Part shown: one piece after another, positions 9,619-18,111 of the stretch | Layout: every line of letters begins with the position of its first letter | How positions within the stretch are numbered: the stretch's first letter is position 1 | Source of the DNA: Arthrobacter sp. AQ5-06 | GTDB taxonomy: Bacteria > Actinomycetota > Actinomycetes > Actinomycetales > Micrococcaceae | Direction: 5' to 3' | Length of the DNA stretch: 64,000 bases | Assembly: GCF_003287955.1 (NCBI RefSeq) | Contig: NZ_QMKP01000009.1 | Coordinates: forward strand, 1 to 64,000 | The notes under the pieces: model-generated | Told to the model about the DNA's origin: nothing | What the model saw: only the letters and a program-made list of their open reading frames with translations | Databases searched by the model: none | Program-made: the position numbers and the translations under genes

Positions 9619-9670
9619 TTGACTTCCCTCAACTGAACCGGTTAAGTAGAGTCTACTGAACCGGTTCAGT
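9619..9670 (+). promoter_or_regulatory. Promoter with two LacI-type operators
   Basis: A good -35 box, TTGACT (9619-9624), is followed 17 bases later by a weak -10 (ttaagt, 9642-9647). Two operator-like palindromes lie over it: aactgaaccggttaagt (9631-9647, imperfect) and actgaaccggttcagt (9655-9670, a perfect 16-bp palindrome). Their centres are 24 bp apart. The central CCGG is typical of LacI-family sites. They stand 41 bases before the LacI gene, pointing to autorepression of the whole sugar operon. Confidence 0.85.
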
Positions 9671-9710
9671 GGCGTGAGTCATGGAACCCGAAACGTAAAG
9701 GCCCCACATC

Positions 9711-10775
9711 ATGGCAGTAACCATCAGCGACGTCGCCCACGCGGCCGGCGTCAGCAAAGGTGCTGTCTCTTATGCGCTCAACGGCCAGCCCGGCGTCAGC
9801 GACGCCACCCGGGGCCGTATCCTGCAGGTCGCGAAAGAGCTTGGCTGGAAGCCCAGCCTCCGCGCCAAGGGCCTGTCCTCCGCGAAGGCTTACGCCTTGG
9901 GCCTGGTGGTGGCCCGCGATCCCAAGCTCCTCGGCACAGACCCCTTCTTCCCGGCCTTTATTGCGGGCATCGAAACCACCCTCGCCGAGCACGACTACAC
10001 GCTGGTCCTGAGCGTTGCCACCGCCCCAGGCGCCGAGGAGCGGGCTTACCGCAAACTGGCCGACGGCGGCCGCGTGGACGGCGTGATCCTGACGGATGTG
10101 CGGCACAACGATTCGAGGATCGGCTTGCTGCGGGAGCTCAAGCTGCCGGCGGTGACGCTCAACAGGCCGGATTCGGACTCACCCTTCCCGGCGGTGTCCA
10201 TGGATGACACGGACGGCATCACGGCCGCCGTTGAACATCTTCTCGCCCTGGGGCACGTCCGGATCGGCCATGTGGGCGGCGCCCAGGAATACATTCACGG
10301 CCGCAGCCGCCGCCAGGCGTGGGAGTCTGCCATGGCCGCTGCTGGCATGGCAGCGGATCTGTTCGCAGAGGCTGATTTCACGGCTCCCGGGGGAGTGGCC
10401 GCCACCGCGGACCTGCTCCGCCGGCCGGACCGCCCTACCGCGATTGTCTATGCGAACGACCTGATGGCGACGTCCGGCCAGTCCTTCGCCCAGTCTCAGG
10501 GCCTGAGCGTTCCGGGAGATCTGTCCATCACCGGTTACGACAATGCAGAGTTCACCCAGTACCTCAACCCGCCCCTCACCACTATCGCCACTGACCCCAT
10601 GCGCTGGGGCAGAGTTGCTGCGCAGGCCCTCCTGGACCAGCTCAACGGCACGCACTCCGGCCAGGATACGGACCTGCAGGCACCTTCCCTGCTGGTCCGC
10701 GCCTCCACCGGCCCCGCCCCATCCACGACCACCAAGCACGCCACAAAGCAAGCAAAAGAGCACACGAACCCGTAG
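9711..10775 (+). CDS. LacI family transcriptional regulator
   Basis: 354 residues. The N-terminal helix-turn-helix and hinge (VTISDVAHAAGVSKGAVSYALN, with GWKPSLRAKGLSS as hinge helix) are followed by a periplasmic-binding-protein-like sugar sensor (about 60-335). It is the first gene of the sugar uptake operon (regulator, binding protein, two permeases, GH130 enzyme) and is preceded by two palindromes that are its likely operators. It probably represses the operon until an oligosaccharide, perhaps a beta-mannoside, binds. The ligand is inferred from the GH130 enzyme downstream. Confidence 0.95.
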   Translation: MAVTISDVAHAAGVSKGAVSYALNGQPGVSDATRGRILQVAKELGWKPSLRAKGLSSAKAYALGLVVARDPKLLGTDPFFPAFIAGIETTLAEHDYTLVLSVATAPGAEERAYRKLADGGRVDGVILTDVRHNDSRIGLLRELKLPAVTLNRPDSDSPFPAVSMDDTDGITAAVEHLLALGHVRIGHVGGAQEYIHGRSRRQAWESAMAAAGMAADLFAEADFTAPGGVAATADLLRRPDRPTAIVYANDLMATSGQSFAQSQGLSVPGDLSITGYDNAEFTQYLNPPLTTIATDPMRWGRVAAQALLDQLNGTHSGQDTDLQAPSLLVRASTGPAPSTTTKHATKQAKEHTNP

Positions 10776-10810
10776 CAGATCCCCACCGGGACCAGTACCA
10801 AGGAGTCGCA

Positions 10811-12109
10811 ATGAAGCGCTTTACCAAAGCCACGCGAATATTGTCAGTGGCTGCACTGACTGTAATGGGGGCGGGCCTGGCTGCCTGCGGCAGCGGAGGG
10901 GGCGGCGACGGCGGCTCCGCCACATCCGCCAAGGGCCCCATCAAGATCTGGTACTCCAACAACGAGTTCGAGGTTAAGTGGGGCAAGGCCATGGTGGAAT
11001 CCTGGAACGCCGCGCACCCGGACGAGAAGATCGATGCGCAGGAGATCCCTGCCGGCAAGAGCTCCGAGGAGGTCATCGGCGCCGCCATTACGGCCGGAAA
11101 CGCGCCCTGCCTGGTCTTTAACACCGCGCCGGTGGCCGTTCCCCAGTTCCAGAAGCAGGGCGGTTTGGTGGCCCTGGATGAATTCCCGGACGGGCCCCAG
11201 TACATCAAGGACCGCGCCGGTGACCTGGCGGACCAGTACAAGTCCGCGGACGGCAAAATGTACCAGCTGCCCTGGAAGTCCAACCCCGTAGTCCTCTTCT
11301 ACAACAAGGACACGTTTGCCAAGGCAGGGCTGGATCCGGAGAACCCGAAGCTGGGGACCCATCAGGAACTGCTGGACACCTCGCGGGCCCTCGTGTCCTC
11401 AGGTGCTGCCACGACTGCCATCTGGCCATCGCCGGCCAGTGACTTCTTCCAGGCCTGGTTCGACTTCTACTCGTTCTACGCAGCCAACTCGGACGGCACC
11501 CCGCTGGTGAAGGACGGCAAGGCCACGTTCGACAGCGAGGAGGGCAAGCAGGTAGCCGCCATGTTCGAGACCCTCTACAAGGAGAACCTCGCCTCCAAGG
11601 AGGTCTACCAGGGCGATTCGTTCCTGGAGGGCAAGGCCGCCATGTCCTTGGCCGGTCCCTGGGCCATCGCGGCCTACAAGGGCAAGGTGAACTGGGGTGC
11701 GGTGCCGATCCCGGCTGCACAGGCCAAGGCTGACACCTCAACCTTCTCCGACGCCAAGAACGTGGCCATGTACTCCGCGTGCGAGAACCAGGGCACGGCC
11801 TGGGAGGTCCTGAAGTTTGCCACCAGCGAGGAGCAGGACGGCAAGCTGCTGACCGGCACCGGCCAGATGCCCATGCGCAAGGATCTCCCCACGATCTATG
11901 CGGACTACTTCGCCAAGAACCCGGCATACACCCAGTTCGCCGAGCAGGCCTCTCGGACCGTGGAGGTTCCCAACGTCTCCAACTCGGTTGAAGTCTGGCA
12001 GACCTTCCGCACCGCCTACGCCAAGGCCGTGATCTTCGGGAACGAAAGCATCGACACCGCGTTCAAGGACGCGGCGGACAAGATCAACCAACTGGTAGCC
12101 CAGAAGTAG
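10811..12109 (+). CDS. Carbohydrate ABC transporter substrate-binding lipoprotein
   Basis: 432 residues, family 1 extracellular solute-binding protein. A signal peptide ends in the lipobox LAAC (Cys26), followed by a Gly/Ser linker, so it is lipid-anchored on the outer face of the membrane. The mature start PIKIWYSNNEFEVKWGKAMV and the later segment KAAMSLAGPWAIAAYKGKVNWG are typical of sugar binders. AAGGAG lies eight bases before the ATG. No ATPase is encoded in the operon, so the transporter probably shares an MsiK/MalK-like ATPase encoded elsewhere, as is usual for sugar ABC systems in this phylum. Confidence 0.95.
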   Translation: MKRFTKATRILSVAALTVMGAGLAACGSGGGGDGGSATSAKGPIKIWYSNNEFEVKWGKAMVESWNAAHPDEKIDAQEIPAGKSSEEVIGAAITAGNAPCLVFNTAPVAVPQFQKQGGLVALDEFPDGPQYIKDRAGDLADQYKSADGKMYQLPWKSNPVVLFYNKDTFAKAGLDPENPKLGTHQELLDTSRALVSSGAATTAIWPSPASDFFQAWFDFYSFYAANSDGTPLVKDGKATFDSEEGKQVAAMFETLYKENLASKEVYQGDSFLEGKAAMSLAGPWAIAAYKGKVNWGAVPIPAAQAKADTSTFSDAKNVAMYSACENQGTAWEVLKFATSEEQDGKLLTGTGQMPMRKDLPTIYADYFAKNPAYTQFAEQASRTVEVPNVSNSVEVWQTFRTAYAKAVIFGNESIDTAFKDAADKINQLVAQK

Positions 12110-12122
12110 CGGTGACCCCCCA

Positions 12123-13088
12123 ATGTCAGTCCGCTCTTCTAGTGGGAACCCCGTCACGGGGAAACCAGCTGGTGGAACGGCGGACCGGCGGCTGGTGCCC
12201 AGGAAGCGTAAGAACTTCCTGGGCCACCAGCCGTTGGGCCTGCTGTTCAGCGCCCCCTATGTCATCTACATCCTGGCGGTCCTGGCGTTTCCCCTCGGTT
12301 ACGCCGTCTACATTTCCTTCCACGATTTCTTCTTCACAGCACCACGGGTCAAGGTGGAGCGGCCTTTCGTGGGGTTCGAAAACTACATCACCGTCCTGTC
12401 CGACCCCGCAGTCCAGCGCTCCTTCCTGAACATCGGCGTCTTCCTCATCATCAACGTCCCGCTCACGGTGGGCCTTTCCCTGCTGCTGGCCAACGCCCTG
12501 AACCGCGTGACCCGGCTCAAGACGTTCTTCCGGCTCAGCTACTACGTTCCGTACGTGACGGCAAGTGTCGCCGTCGTGGGTGTCTGGCTGTTCCTGTTCC
12601 AGGGAAACGGGCTGTTGAACACGCTGCTGGGCCCCCTGGCCCCAGCCCCCTCCTGGCTGGTGAATTCGTGGCTGGCCATGCCCACCGTGGCACTGTACGT
12701 GACGTGGAAACAGCTGGGATTCTTTATCCTGCTGTATCTCGCTGCGCTGCAGAACATCCCCGATGAGCTGTACGAATCAGCGGCCGTGGACGGCGGCAAC
12801 AAATGGGTCCAGTTCTGGAACATCACCGTGCCCGGCGTCCGGCCCGCCAGCGTCCTGGTCACGCTGCTGGCCACCATCACCGGCGCGAACCTCTTCACCG
12901 AGCCGTACCTGCTCACCGGCGGAGGCGGTCCGGACGGGGCCTCGGCCTCCCCGGTGTTCATCATGTACCAACGGGGCATCCTGCAGGGGAACCCCGACGT
13001 CGCAGCCGCGCTGGGCGTGGTGCTGGTGATCGGCGTCCTGCTGATCGCCCTGATCCAGAAACGCCTCGTGGGCGGGACGGAGGACTGA
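12123..13088 (+). CDS. Sugar ABC transporter permease (MalF-like)
   Basis: 321 residues with six predicted membrane helices. The coupling (EAA-type) motif is ESAAVDGGNKWVQFWNITVP, near residue 220, which contacts the ATPase. It follows the binding-protein gene after 13 bases and is followed by the second permease gene after one base. The N-terminal ~45 residues are polar and basic. Confidence 0.95.
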   Translation: MSVRSSSGNPVTGKPAGGTADRRLVPRKRKNFLGHQPLGLLFSAPYVIYILAVLAFPLGYAVYISFHDFFFTAPRVKVERPFVGFENYITVLSDPAVQRSFLNIGVFLIINVPLTVGLSLLLANALNRVTRLKTFFRLSYYVPYVTASVAVVGVWLFLFQGNGLLNTLLGPLAPAPSWLVNSWLAMPTVALYVTWKQLGFFILLYLAALQNIPDELYESAAVDGGNKWVQFWNITVPGVRPASVLVTLLATITGANLFTEPYLLTGGGGPDGASASPVFIMYQRGILQGNPDVAAALGVVLVIGVLLIALIQKRLVGGTED

Positions 13089-13089
13089 C

Positions 13090-14022
13090 ATGTCCGTCAC
13101 CAACGCACAAAACGCCAAGAACGACGACGACGCCGGCCGGCTCCCGGAACAAGCGGAAGCCGTCCTGCGTCCCGACTCGGGCGTCGAAAAGCGCCGCAAC
13201 CTGGGCGTGGGCAGCTTCATCCTGCTGGGCGTGGGCGCCTTCGTTTTCCTCTTCCCGTTCTACTACATGCTCATCGGTTCGTTGCAGACTTCCCCGGACA
13301 CGTCGATTTTCGGCGCGTTTCCCAATCCGGCCAACATCACCGGCGCGAACTATGAACAAATCAACGAGTCCATCAACCTGTTCCGCGGCCTGCTTAACTC
13401 CGGCATCTTCACCGGCGGTGTCATCTTCTTCACGGTGATTTTCGGGCTGCTGGTGGGCTATGCCCTGGCGCAGATGCAGTTCCGCGGCCGCGGGGTGGTG
13501 TTCGGCATGATGCTGCTGGTGCAGATGATCCCATTCCAGCTGCTGCTCATCCCGCTCTATGTCATGATTGTCCGCGATTACGGCCTGGCGGACAGCTACC
13601 TGGGCATGATCCTGCCGTTCGCCATCAACTCCACGGCGGTGTTTGTGTTCCGCCAGTACTTCCTCCAGTTGCCCTCAACCCTGTTTGAGGCGGCCCGGAT
13701 CGATGGCGCCTCGGAGTTGCGGATCCTGTGGCAGATCGCCATCCCGCTGGTCCGTCCTGCCATCGTCACCGCCGTTCTGCTGACCTTCATCGGCCCGTGG
13801 AACGAGTTCCTGTGGCCGTTCCTGGTCACCAAGGAGCAGTCCCTGCAGCCGCTCGCCGTGTCACTGGCCAACTTCATCTCCAACATCGCCGGCCAGGCCG
13901 GCAACCCGTTCGGCGCCATCCTTGCCGGTGCCTGCGTACTGGCGGCCCCCGCCGTCGCGCTGTTCATTTTCTTCCAGCGCCAGTTCATCTCGACCAATAT
14001 CGGTTCCAGCGTAAAGGGCTAA
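13090..14022 (+). CDS. Sugar ABC transporter permease (MalG-like)
   Basis: 310 residues with six membrane helices and the coupling motif EAARIDGASELRILWQIAIP. It pairs with the preceding permease to form the membrane channel. The ~35-residue N-terminus is polar. It is three bases from the GH130 gene, so uptake and breakdown of the sugar are co-expressed. Confidence 0.95.
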   Translation: MSVTNAQNAKNDDDAGRLPEQAEAVLRPDSGVEKRRNLGVGSFILLGVGAFVFLFPFYYMLIGSLQTSPDTSIFGAFPNPANITGANYEQINESINLFRGLLNSGIFTGGVIFFTVIFGLLVGYALAQMQFRGRGVVFGMMLLVQMIPFQLLLIPLYVMIVRDYGLADSYLGMILPFAINSTAVFVFRQYFLQLPSTLFEAARIDGASELRILWQIAIPLVRPAIVTAVLLTFIGPWNEFLWPFLVTKEQSLQPLAVSLANFISNIAGQAGNPFGAILAGACVLAAPAVALFIFFQRQFISTNIGSSVKG

Positions 14023-14025
14023 TCC

Positions 14026-15111
14026 ATGACTTCCCCCCACACTTCCGCCATGCCCACCGTCCCCTTCACCCTCACCCGCGCCGGGGTCATCATGACCCCC
14101 GAGCCCGGCAACGACTTCGAAGCCGAGGGCGTCCTCAATCCCGCCAGCGGCCGCGGCCCCGACGGCGAGCTGTACCTGCTCCCGCGGCTTGTGGCCAAGG
14201 GCAACGTGTCCCGCGTGGGGCTCGCCAAGGTGATCATCAACGACGACGGTGTGCCCACCGGAGTGGAACGCGAGGGCGTTGTCCTGTCCCCGGACGAGGG
14301 CTGGGAACGCGGTCTGAACAACGCCGGCACAGAGGACCCGCGCACCACCTGGGTGCCCGCTCTGGGCAAGCACCTGATGACCTACGTGGCCTACGGCCCG
14401 CTGGGTCCCCGCCTCGCGTTCGCGCACTCCGAAGACCTCCGGAGCTGGGAACGCCTTGGCCCGTGCTTCTTTGAGTACCAGGCCGATCTCTCCATGGACC
14501 TGAACCTGTTTCCGAACAAGGATGCGGTGTTCTTCCCGGAACCGGTGAACGATCCCGACGGCGTGCCCTCCTACGCCATGCTGCACCGCCCCATGTGGGA
14601 CCTGGGCTGGATCCGCCCCGGCGAAGGCGAGCACCTGCCCGCCGGCGTCACGGATAACCGCCCCGGCATTTGGATCTCCTACGTGGCAGTGGCCGACGTC
14701 CAGCGCGACCTGCGCAACCTGGTGCACCTGGGCAAGCACCGCCTGGTGGCCCTCAGCGAGTTCCCCTTCGAGGAACTGAAGATCGGCGGCGGCCCGCCCC
14801 CCATCCGCGTGGACGAAGGCTGGCTCCTGATCCACCACGGCGTGGCTGGAAAGATGGCCGCGTCTGCGTTCGAGCAGCAGCAGAACGTCAACTACACCGC
14901 CGCGGCCATGATCCTGTCCGCGGACGACCCGTCCACGGTGATTGCCCGCAGCGACAAGCCTTTGTTGGCACCGGAAACCGAGGACGAGATTTCCGGGATC
15001 GTGCCCAACGTGGTGTTCCCCACCGCGATTGAAAAAATCGGCGACCAGCTGTTTGTGTTCTACGGGATGGCGGACTCCAAAATCGGTGTGGCCACACTGG
15101 ACAGGGTCTGA
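14026..15111 (+). CDS. GH130-family glycoside phosphorylase/hydrolase
   Basis: 361 residues forming a five-bladed beta-propeller of glycoside hydrolase family 130. Typical segments are ADLSMDLNLFPNKDAVFFP, YAMLHRPMWDLGW and WLLIHHGVAG. Family members act on beta-mannosides, mostly by phosphorolysis of mannosyl-glucose or mannosyl-N-acetylglucosamine units, and some hydrolyse beta-1,2-mannosides. No signal peptide is present, so it works in the cytosol on the sugar brought in by the ABC transporter. Whether it is a phosphorylase or a hydrolase cannot be read with certainty here. Confidence 0.88.
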   Translation: MTSPHTSAMPTVPFTLTRAGVIMTPEPGNDFEAEGVLNPASGRGPDGELYLLPRLVAKGNVSRVGLAKVIINDDGVPTGVEREGVVLSPDEGWERGLNNAGTEDPRTTWVPALGKHLMTYVAYGPLGPRLAFAHSEDLRSWERLGPCFFEYQADLSMDLNLFPNKDAVFFPEPVNDPDGVPSYAMLHRPMWDLGWIRPGEGEHLPAGVTDNRPGIWISYVAVADVQRDLRNLVHLGKHRLVALSEFPFEELKIGGGPPPIRVDEGWLLIHHGVAGKMAASAFEQQQNVNYTAAAMILSADDPSTVIARSDKPLLAPETEDEISGIVPNVVFPTAIEKIGDQLFVFYGMADSKIGVATLDRV

Positions 15112-15201
15112 CGGTGATGGCTTCACCGAAGTGACGTTGACTGCGGGCTGGGCGGGGTCAGGCACGGCAGCCTCGTCACGCACGGCAGCCATTTGGAACG
15201 C

Positions 15202-15245
15202 ACGACGGCGCCCTGCCGCGGATTTGCGCGGTGGGGCGCCGTCGT
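15202..15245 (+). terminator. Terminator after the GH130 operon
   Basis: A 12-bp stem, acgacggcgccc (15202-15213) with gggcgccgtcgt (15234-15245), is extended by an inner ccgcg/cgcgg stem. It lies in the 321-base gap between the GH130 gene and the next gene. The rest of that gap shows no gene; the 15300-15430 part probably carries the promoter of the following gene. Confidence 0.8.
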
Positions 15246-15432
15246 CGTCGGGCGTTAAAGCCTGCTCTGCGTGACACGGCGTGACGTGAGGCAAGCGACG
15301 GAGGGGGGCTGGCCGCCGTCAAACTTTACACGGTGGCAATAGCCGGGACATCCAGGCGAAACCGCCCGGCGGAAACATGGAATGTGTCCCCTCCGGCCTT
15401 TTCGGGCCAGGCTCTGCTTAAGGAGTGCACGC

Positions 15433-18072
15433 ATGGCTACGCCGTTGAACCAGAGTGTGGCGGATTCCGCCCTGCTGACCAGATCGCTGCCGCTGGGCCT
15501 GCTGCGGACGTTCACCCAGTCGGATCTGGCCGACGAAGGTTTCACCGCCACCCTCCTCGCCGAACTGAAGGTCCTCGCCCGCGTCCCCGGGCTGCTGGTG
15601 GCCTGCAACTACGGCGGAACACTGTGCGACGCTGAGGGAATCTCCACCGAGACCCTTCCCCTGGGGAGCTCTGCGATCGCGCTCCGGGCCCTGGCCGCCC
15701 TGCCCAACACCCATGCCGCCGTCATCTCAGGGCGCTCGCTGCGTGACCTCGCCGCAGTGTCACGGCTGCCCGCCGAGGTGCATCTCATCGGATCGCACGG
15801 CACGGAGTCGGACATGGCCTTTGCCCACGTCCAGACCCTCGCCACCGAAGCCACGCTCCACAAGGTAAGCACGGTACTTTCTGAGGCCGTGGGTTTCCAG
15901 GAGGGCATATGGATCGAACGGAAGCCAGTGGCCGTGTCAGTCCACACCCGGCCGGCCTCGCCGGAGGTGGTGCAGGTGGTGACGGAAACGGCGCGGGAGA
16001 TCGCTATGGCCCATGGACTGTTTTTCATCGTGGACGGTTCCGTCCTGGACCTCTCGGTAGTGGAACCGGCCAAGGCTGCGGCCCTGGAAGGCCTCCGGTC
16101 CCGGCTGGGCGCCAGTGCGGCGTTGTACGCCGGGGACGCCTACAGCGACGAACTGGCTCTGGCCACGCTCCGCGGCCCGGACCTGGGGTTGCGCGTGGGC
16201 CCGGGGGAGACCCGTGCTTCCCACCGGCTGCGGGACCCGGAATCCTTCGCCCGCGTCCTGGCCCTCCTGTTCGAGCTGCGGCGGGCCTGGCTTTTCGGCG
16301 AGGACGCAGTAGGGCTCGAGCGGCACACGATGATCGGCAACGGATCCTCCACCGCTTTGGTCACTCCGGATGCCAAGGTTTGCTGGATGAGCCACCCGCT
16401 CCCGGATTCAGGGTCGCTGTTCGCCCACATCCTGGGCGGCGACGCCGCCGGGCACTTCTCCGTTGAGCCGGTCAAGGCCTCGCGGGTTCTGGGCCAGCGC
16501 TACGTGGACAGCACCATGATCGTGGAGACGCGCTGGGCGGACGTGACCGTCACGGACTACCTGGAGCCGGCACCGGAAGGGATCACCAGCCTGGTCCGGG
16601 TGCTCTCCGGCACCGGCGGCGCCAAGATCGTCTTCGCACCCCGGCCGGACTACGCCAACGCGCCGTTCAGCATGGAAGCCCGCGGCGATGAACTCCATGT
16701 GGTGGGAACCTCCGATCCCATCTTCCTGTTTGCCCCGGGCGTCATCTTCACCATCACCTCGGACGGCCGCCACGCCACCGCCACCGCTTCGGTCAACCTC
16801 CAGGACGGACCCGTGGTCCTCAACCTGCGCTGCGGCGACACCGAGCCTGCGTTGGCGGACCCCGCCGGGGAAACCGGCCGGCGGGCGGGGGTGGCACTCC
16901 ACTCCCGCCGCTGGGTGCAGGAACTGGAGCTGCCCGCCGTGAAGCCATCGCTGGTCCGCCGCTCAGCGCTGGTCCTCCGCGCCCTCGTGCACGAGCCCAC
17001 AGGTGCCGTGCTGGCCGCGCCCACCACGTCCCTGCCCGAAGGAATCGGCGGTACGCGGAACTGGGATTACCGCTACTGCTGGCTGCGGGACGGGTCCATG
17101 ACGGTGAATGCGCTGGTGGACCTGGGCTCCACTGCCGAGGCGGCGGGGTTCCTCAGCTGGCTGGGCCGGATCCTTGAACATGCGCCGGGCCCGGAATGGC
17201 TTCATCCCCTGTACTCGGTGACGGGGGCGCCGCTGTCCACGGAAGCCGTCATCGACAGTCTGCCCGGGTATGCGGGGTCCCGGCCGGTCCGGATCGGCAA
17301 CGCCGCGGACCACCAGGTCCAGCTGGATGTCTTCGGTCCGGTGGCTGAACTGATCCACGGCGTCAGCTCACGGAATGGTGGCCTCGATGATGACCATTGG
17401 GACCTGATGGTGCAGATGGCGGCCGCCGTCCTGGCCCGGTGGCACGAGCCTGACCACGGCATCTGGGAAGCCCGGCGTCCGCCGCGGCACCACGTCTACA
17501 CCAAGGTGATGTGCTGGGTGACGCTGGACCGCGCACTCCGGACCGCCGCCCGGCACGGCAGAACGCCGGATCCGTCGTGGGAACCCACAGCCCGGACAAT
17601 CCAGGAGGAAGTCCTGCGCGAAGGCTGGGATGACTCGGCCGCGTCCTACACGGTGGCCTACGACAGCCCCGACCTGGATGCAGCCGTCCTGCACATTGGG
17701 CTCTCCGGCCTGCTGGATGTCACTGACCAGCGGTTCCTGGACACTGTCACCGCCGTGGAAAGGGAACTGCGGGTGGGCCCCACCGTGTTCCGGTACAGGT
17801 ACGACGACGGCCTGCCGGGTTTGGAGGGCGGCTTCCACATCTGCACTACCTGGCTGATTGAGGCTTACGTTGCGGTGGGCAGGATCGAGGAGGCCTGGGA
17901 CCTGTTCGACCAGTTGGTGAACCTATTTGGCCCCACCGGCCTGCTGCCCGAAGAATACGATCCCAGCACGGAGACGCACCTGGGGAACCACCCGCAGGCC
18001 TACTCGCATCTGGGGTTCATCCGCTGCGCCCGGATCCTGGACCGGCACAAACAAGAGGCCAAAAGGCCCTAG
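15433..18072 (+). CDS. GH15 trehalase-like enzyme with degenerate trehalose-phosphatase domain
   Basis: 879 residues. The first ~290 residues align with OtsB-type HAD trehalose-6-phosphate phosphatases: VISGRSL (97-103, motif II), IERKP (161-165, motif III lysine) and GDAYSDE (234-240, motif IV). Motif I, normally DxDGT, reads CNYGGT (58-63): the nucleophile Asp is Asn59 and the acid/base Asp is Gly61, so phosphatase activity is very unlikely. From about 300 on it is a GH15 (glucoamylase/trehalase) enzyme with the N-terminal beta domain and the (alpha/alpha)6 barrel motifs RNWDYRYCWLRDGSM, HGIWEARRPPRHH and GLLPEEYDP. Actinobacterial GH15 proteins of this kind are trehalases. AAGGAG at 15419-15424 selects the ATG at 15433. 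The dead domain may sense trehalose-6-phosphate. Confidence 0.9.
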   Translation: MATPLNQSVADSALLTRSLPLGLLRTFTQSDLADEGFTATLLAELKVLARVPGLLVACNYGGTLCDAEGISTETLPLGSSAIALRALAALPNTHAAVISGRSLRDLAAVSRLPAEVHLIGSHGTESDMAFAHVQTLATEATLHKVSTVLSEAVGFQEGIWIERKPVAVSVHTRPASPEVVQVVTETAREIAMAHGLFFIVDGSVLDLSVVEPAKAAALEGLRSRLGASAALYAGDAYSDELALATLRGPDLGLRVGPGETRASHRLRDPESFARVLALLFELRRAWLFGEDAVGLERHTMIGNGSSTALVTPDAKVCWMSHPLPDSGSLFAHILGGDAAGHFSVEPVKASRVLGQRYVDSTMIVETRWADVTVTDYLEPAPEGITSLVRVLSGTGGAKIVFAPRPDYANAPFSMEARGDELHVVGTSDPIFLFAPGVIFTITSDGRHATATASVNLQDGPVVLNLRCGDTEPALADPAGETGRRAGVALHSRRWVQELELPAVKPSLVRRSALVLRALVHEPTGAVLAAPTTSLPEGIGGTRNWDYRYCWLRDGSMTVNALVDLGSTAEAAGFLSWLGRILEHAPGPEWLHPLYSVTGAPLSTEAVIDSLPGYAGSRPVRIGNAADHQVQLDVFGPVAELIHGVSSRNGGLDDDHWDLMVQMAAAVLARWHEPDHGIWEARRPPRHHVYTKVMCWVTLDRALRTAARHGRTPDPSWEPTARTIQEEVLREGWDDSAASYTVAYDSPDLDAAVLHIGLSGLLDVTDQRFLDTVTAVERELRVGPTVFRYRYDDGLPGLEGGFHICTTWLIEAYVAVGRIEEAWDLFDQLVNLFGPTGLLPEEYDPSTETHLGNHPQAYSHLGFIRCARILDRHKQEAKRP

Positions 18073-18111
18073 CCCCTCCGGCCGGCTCCCGCCGGGGCAG
18101 CCGGCCCGGCG

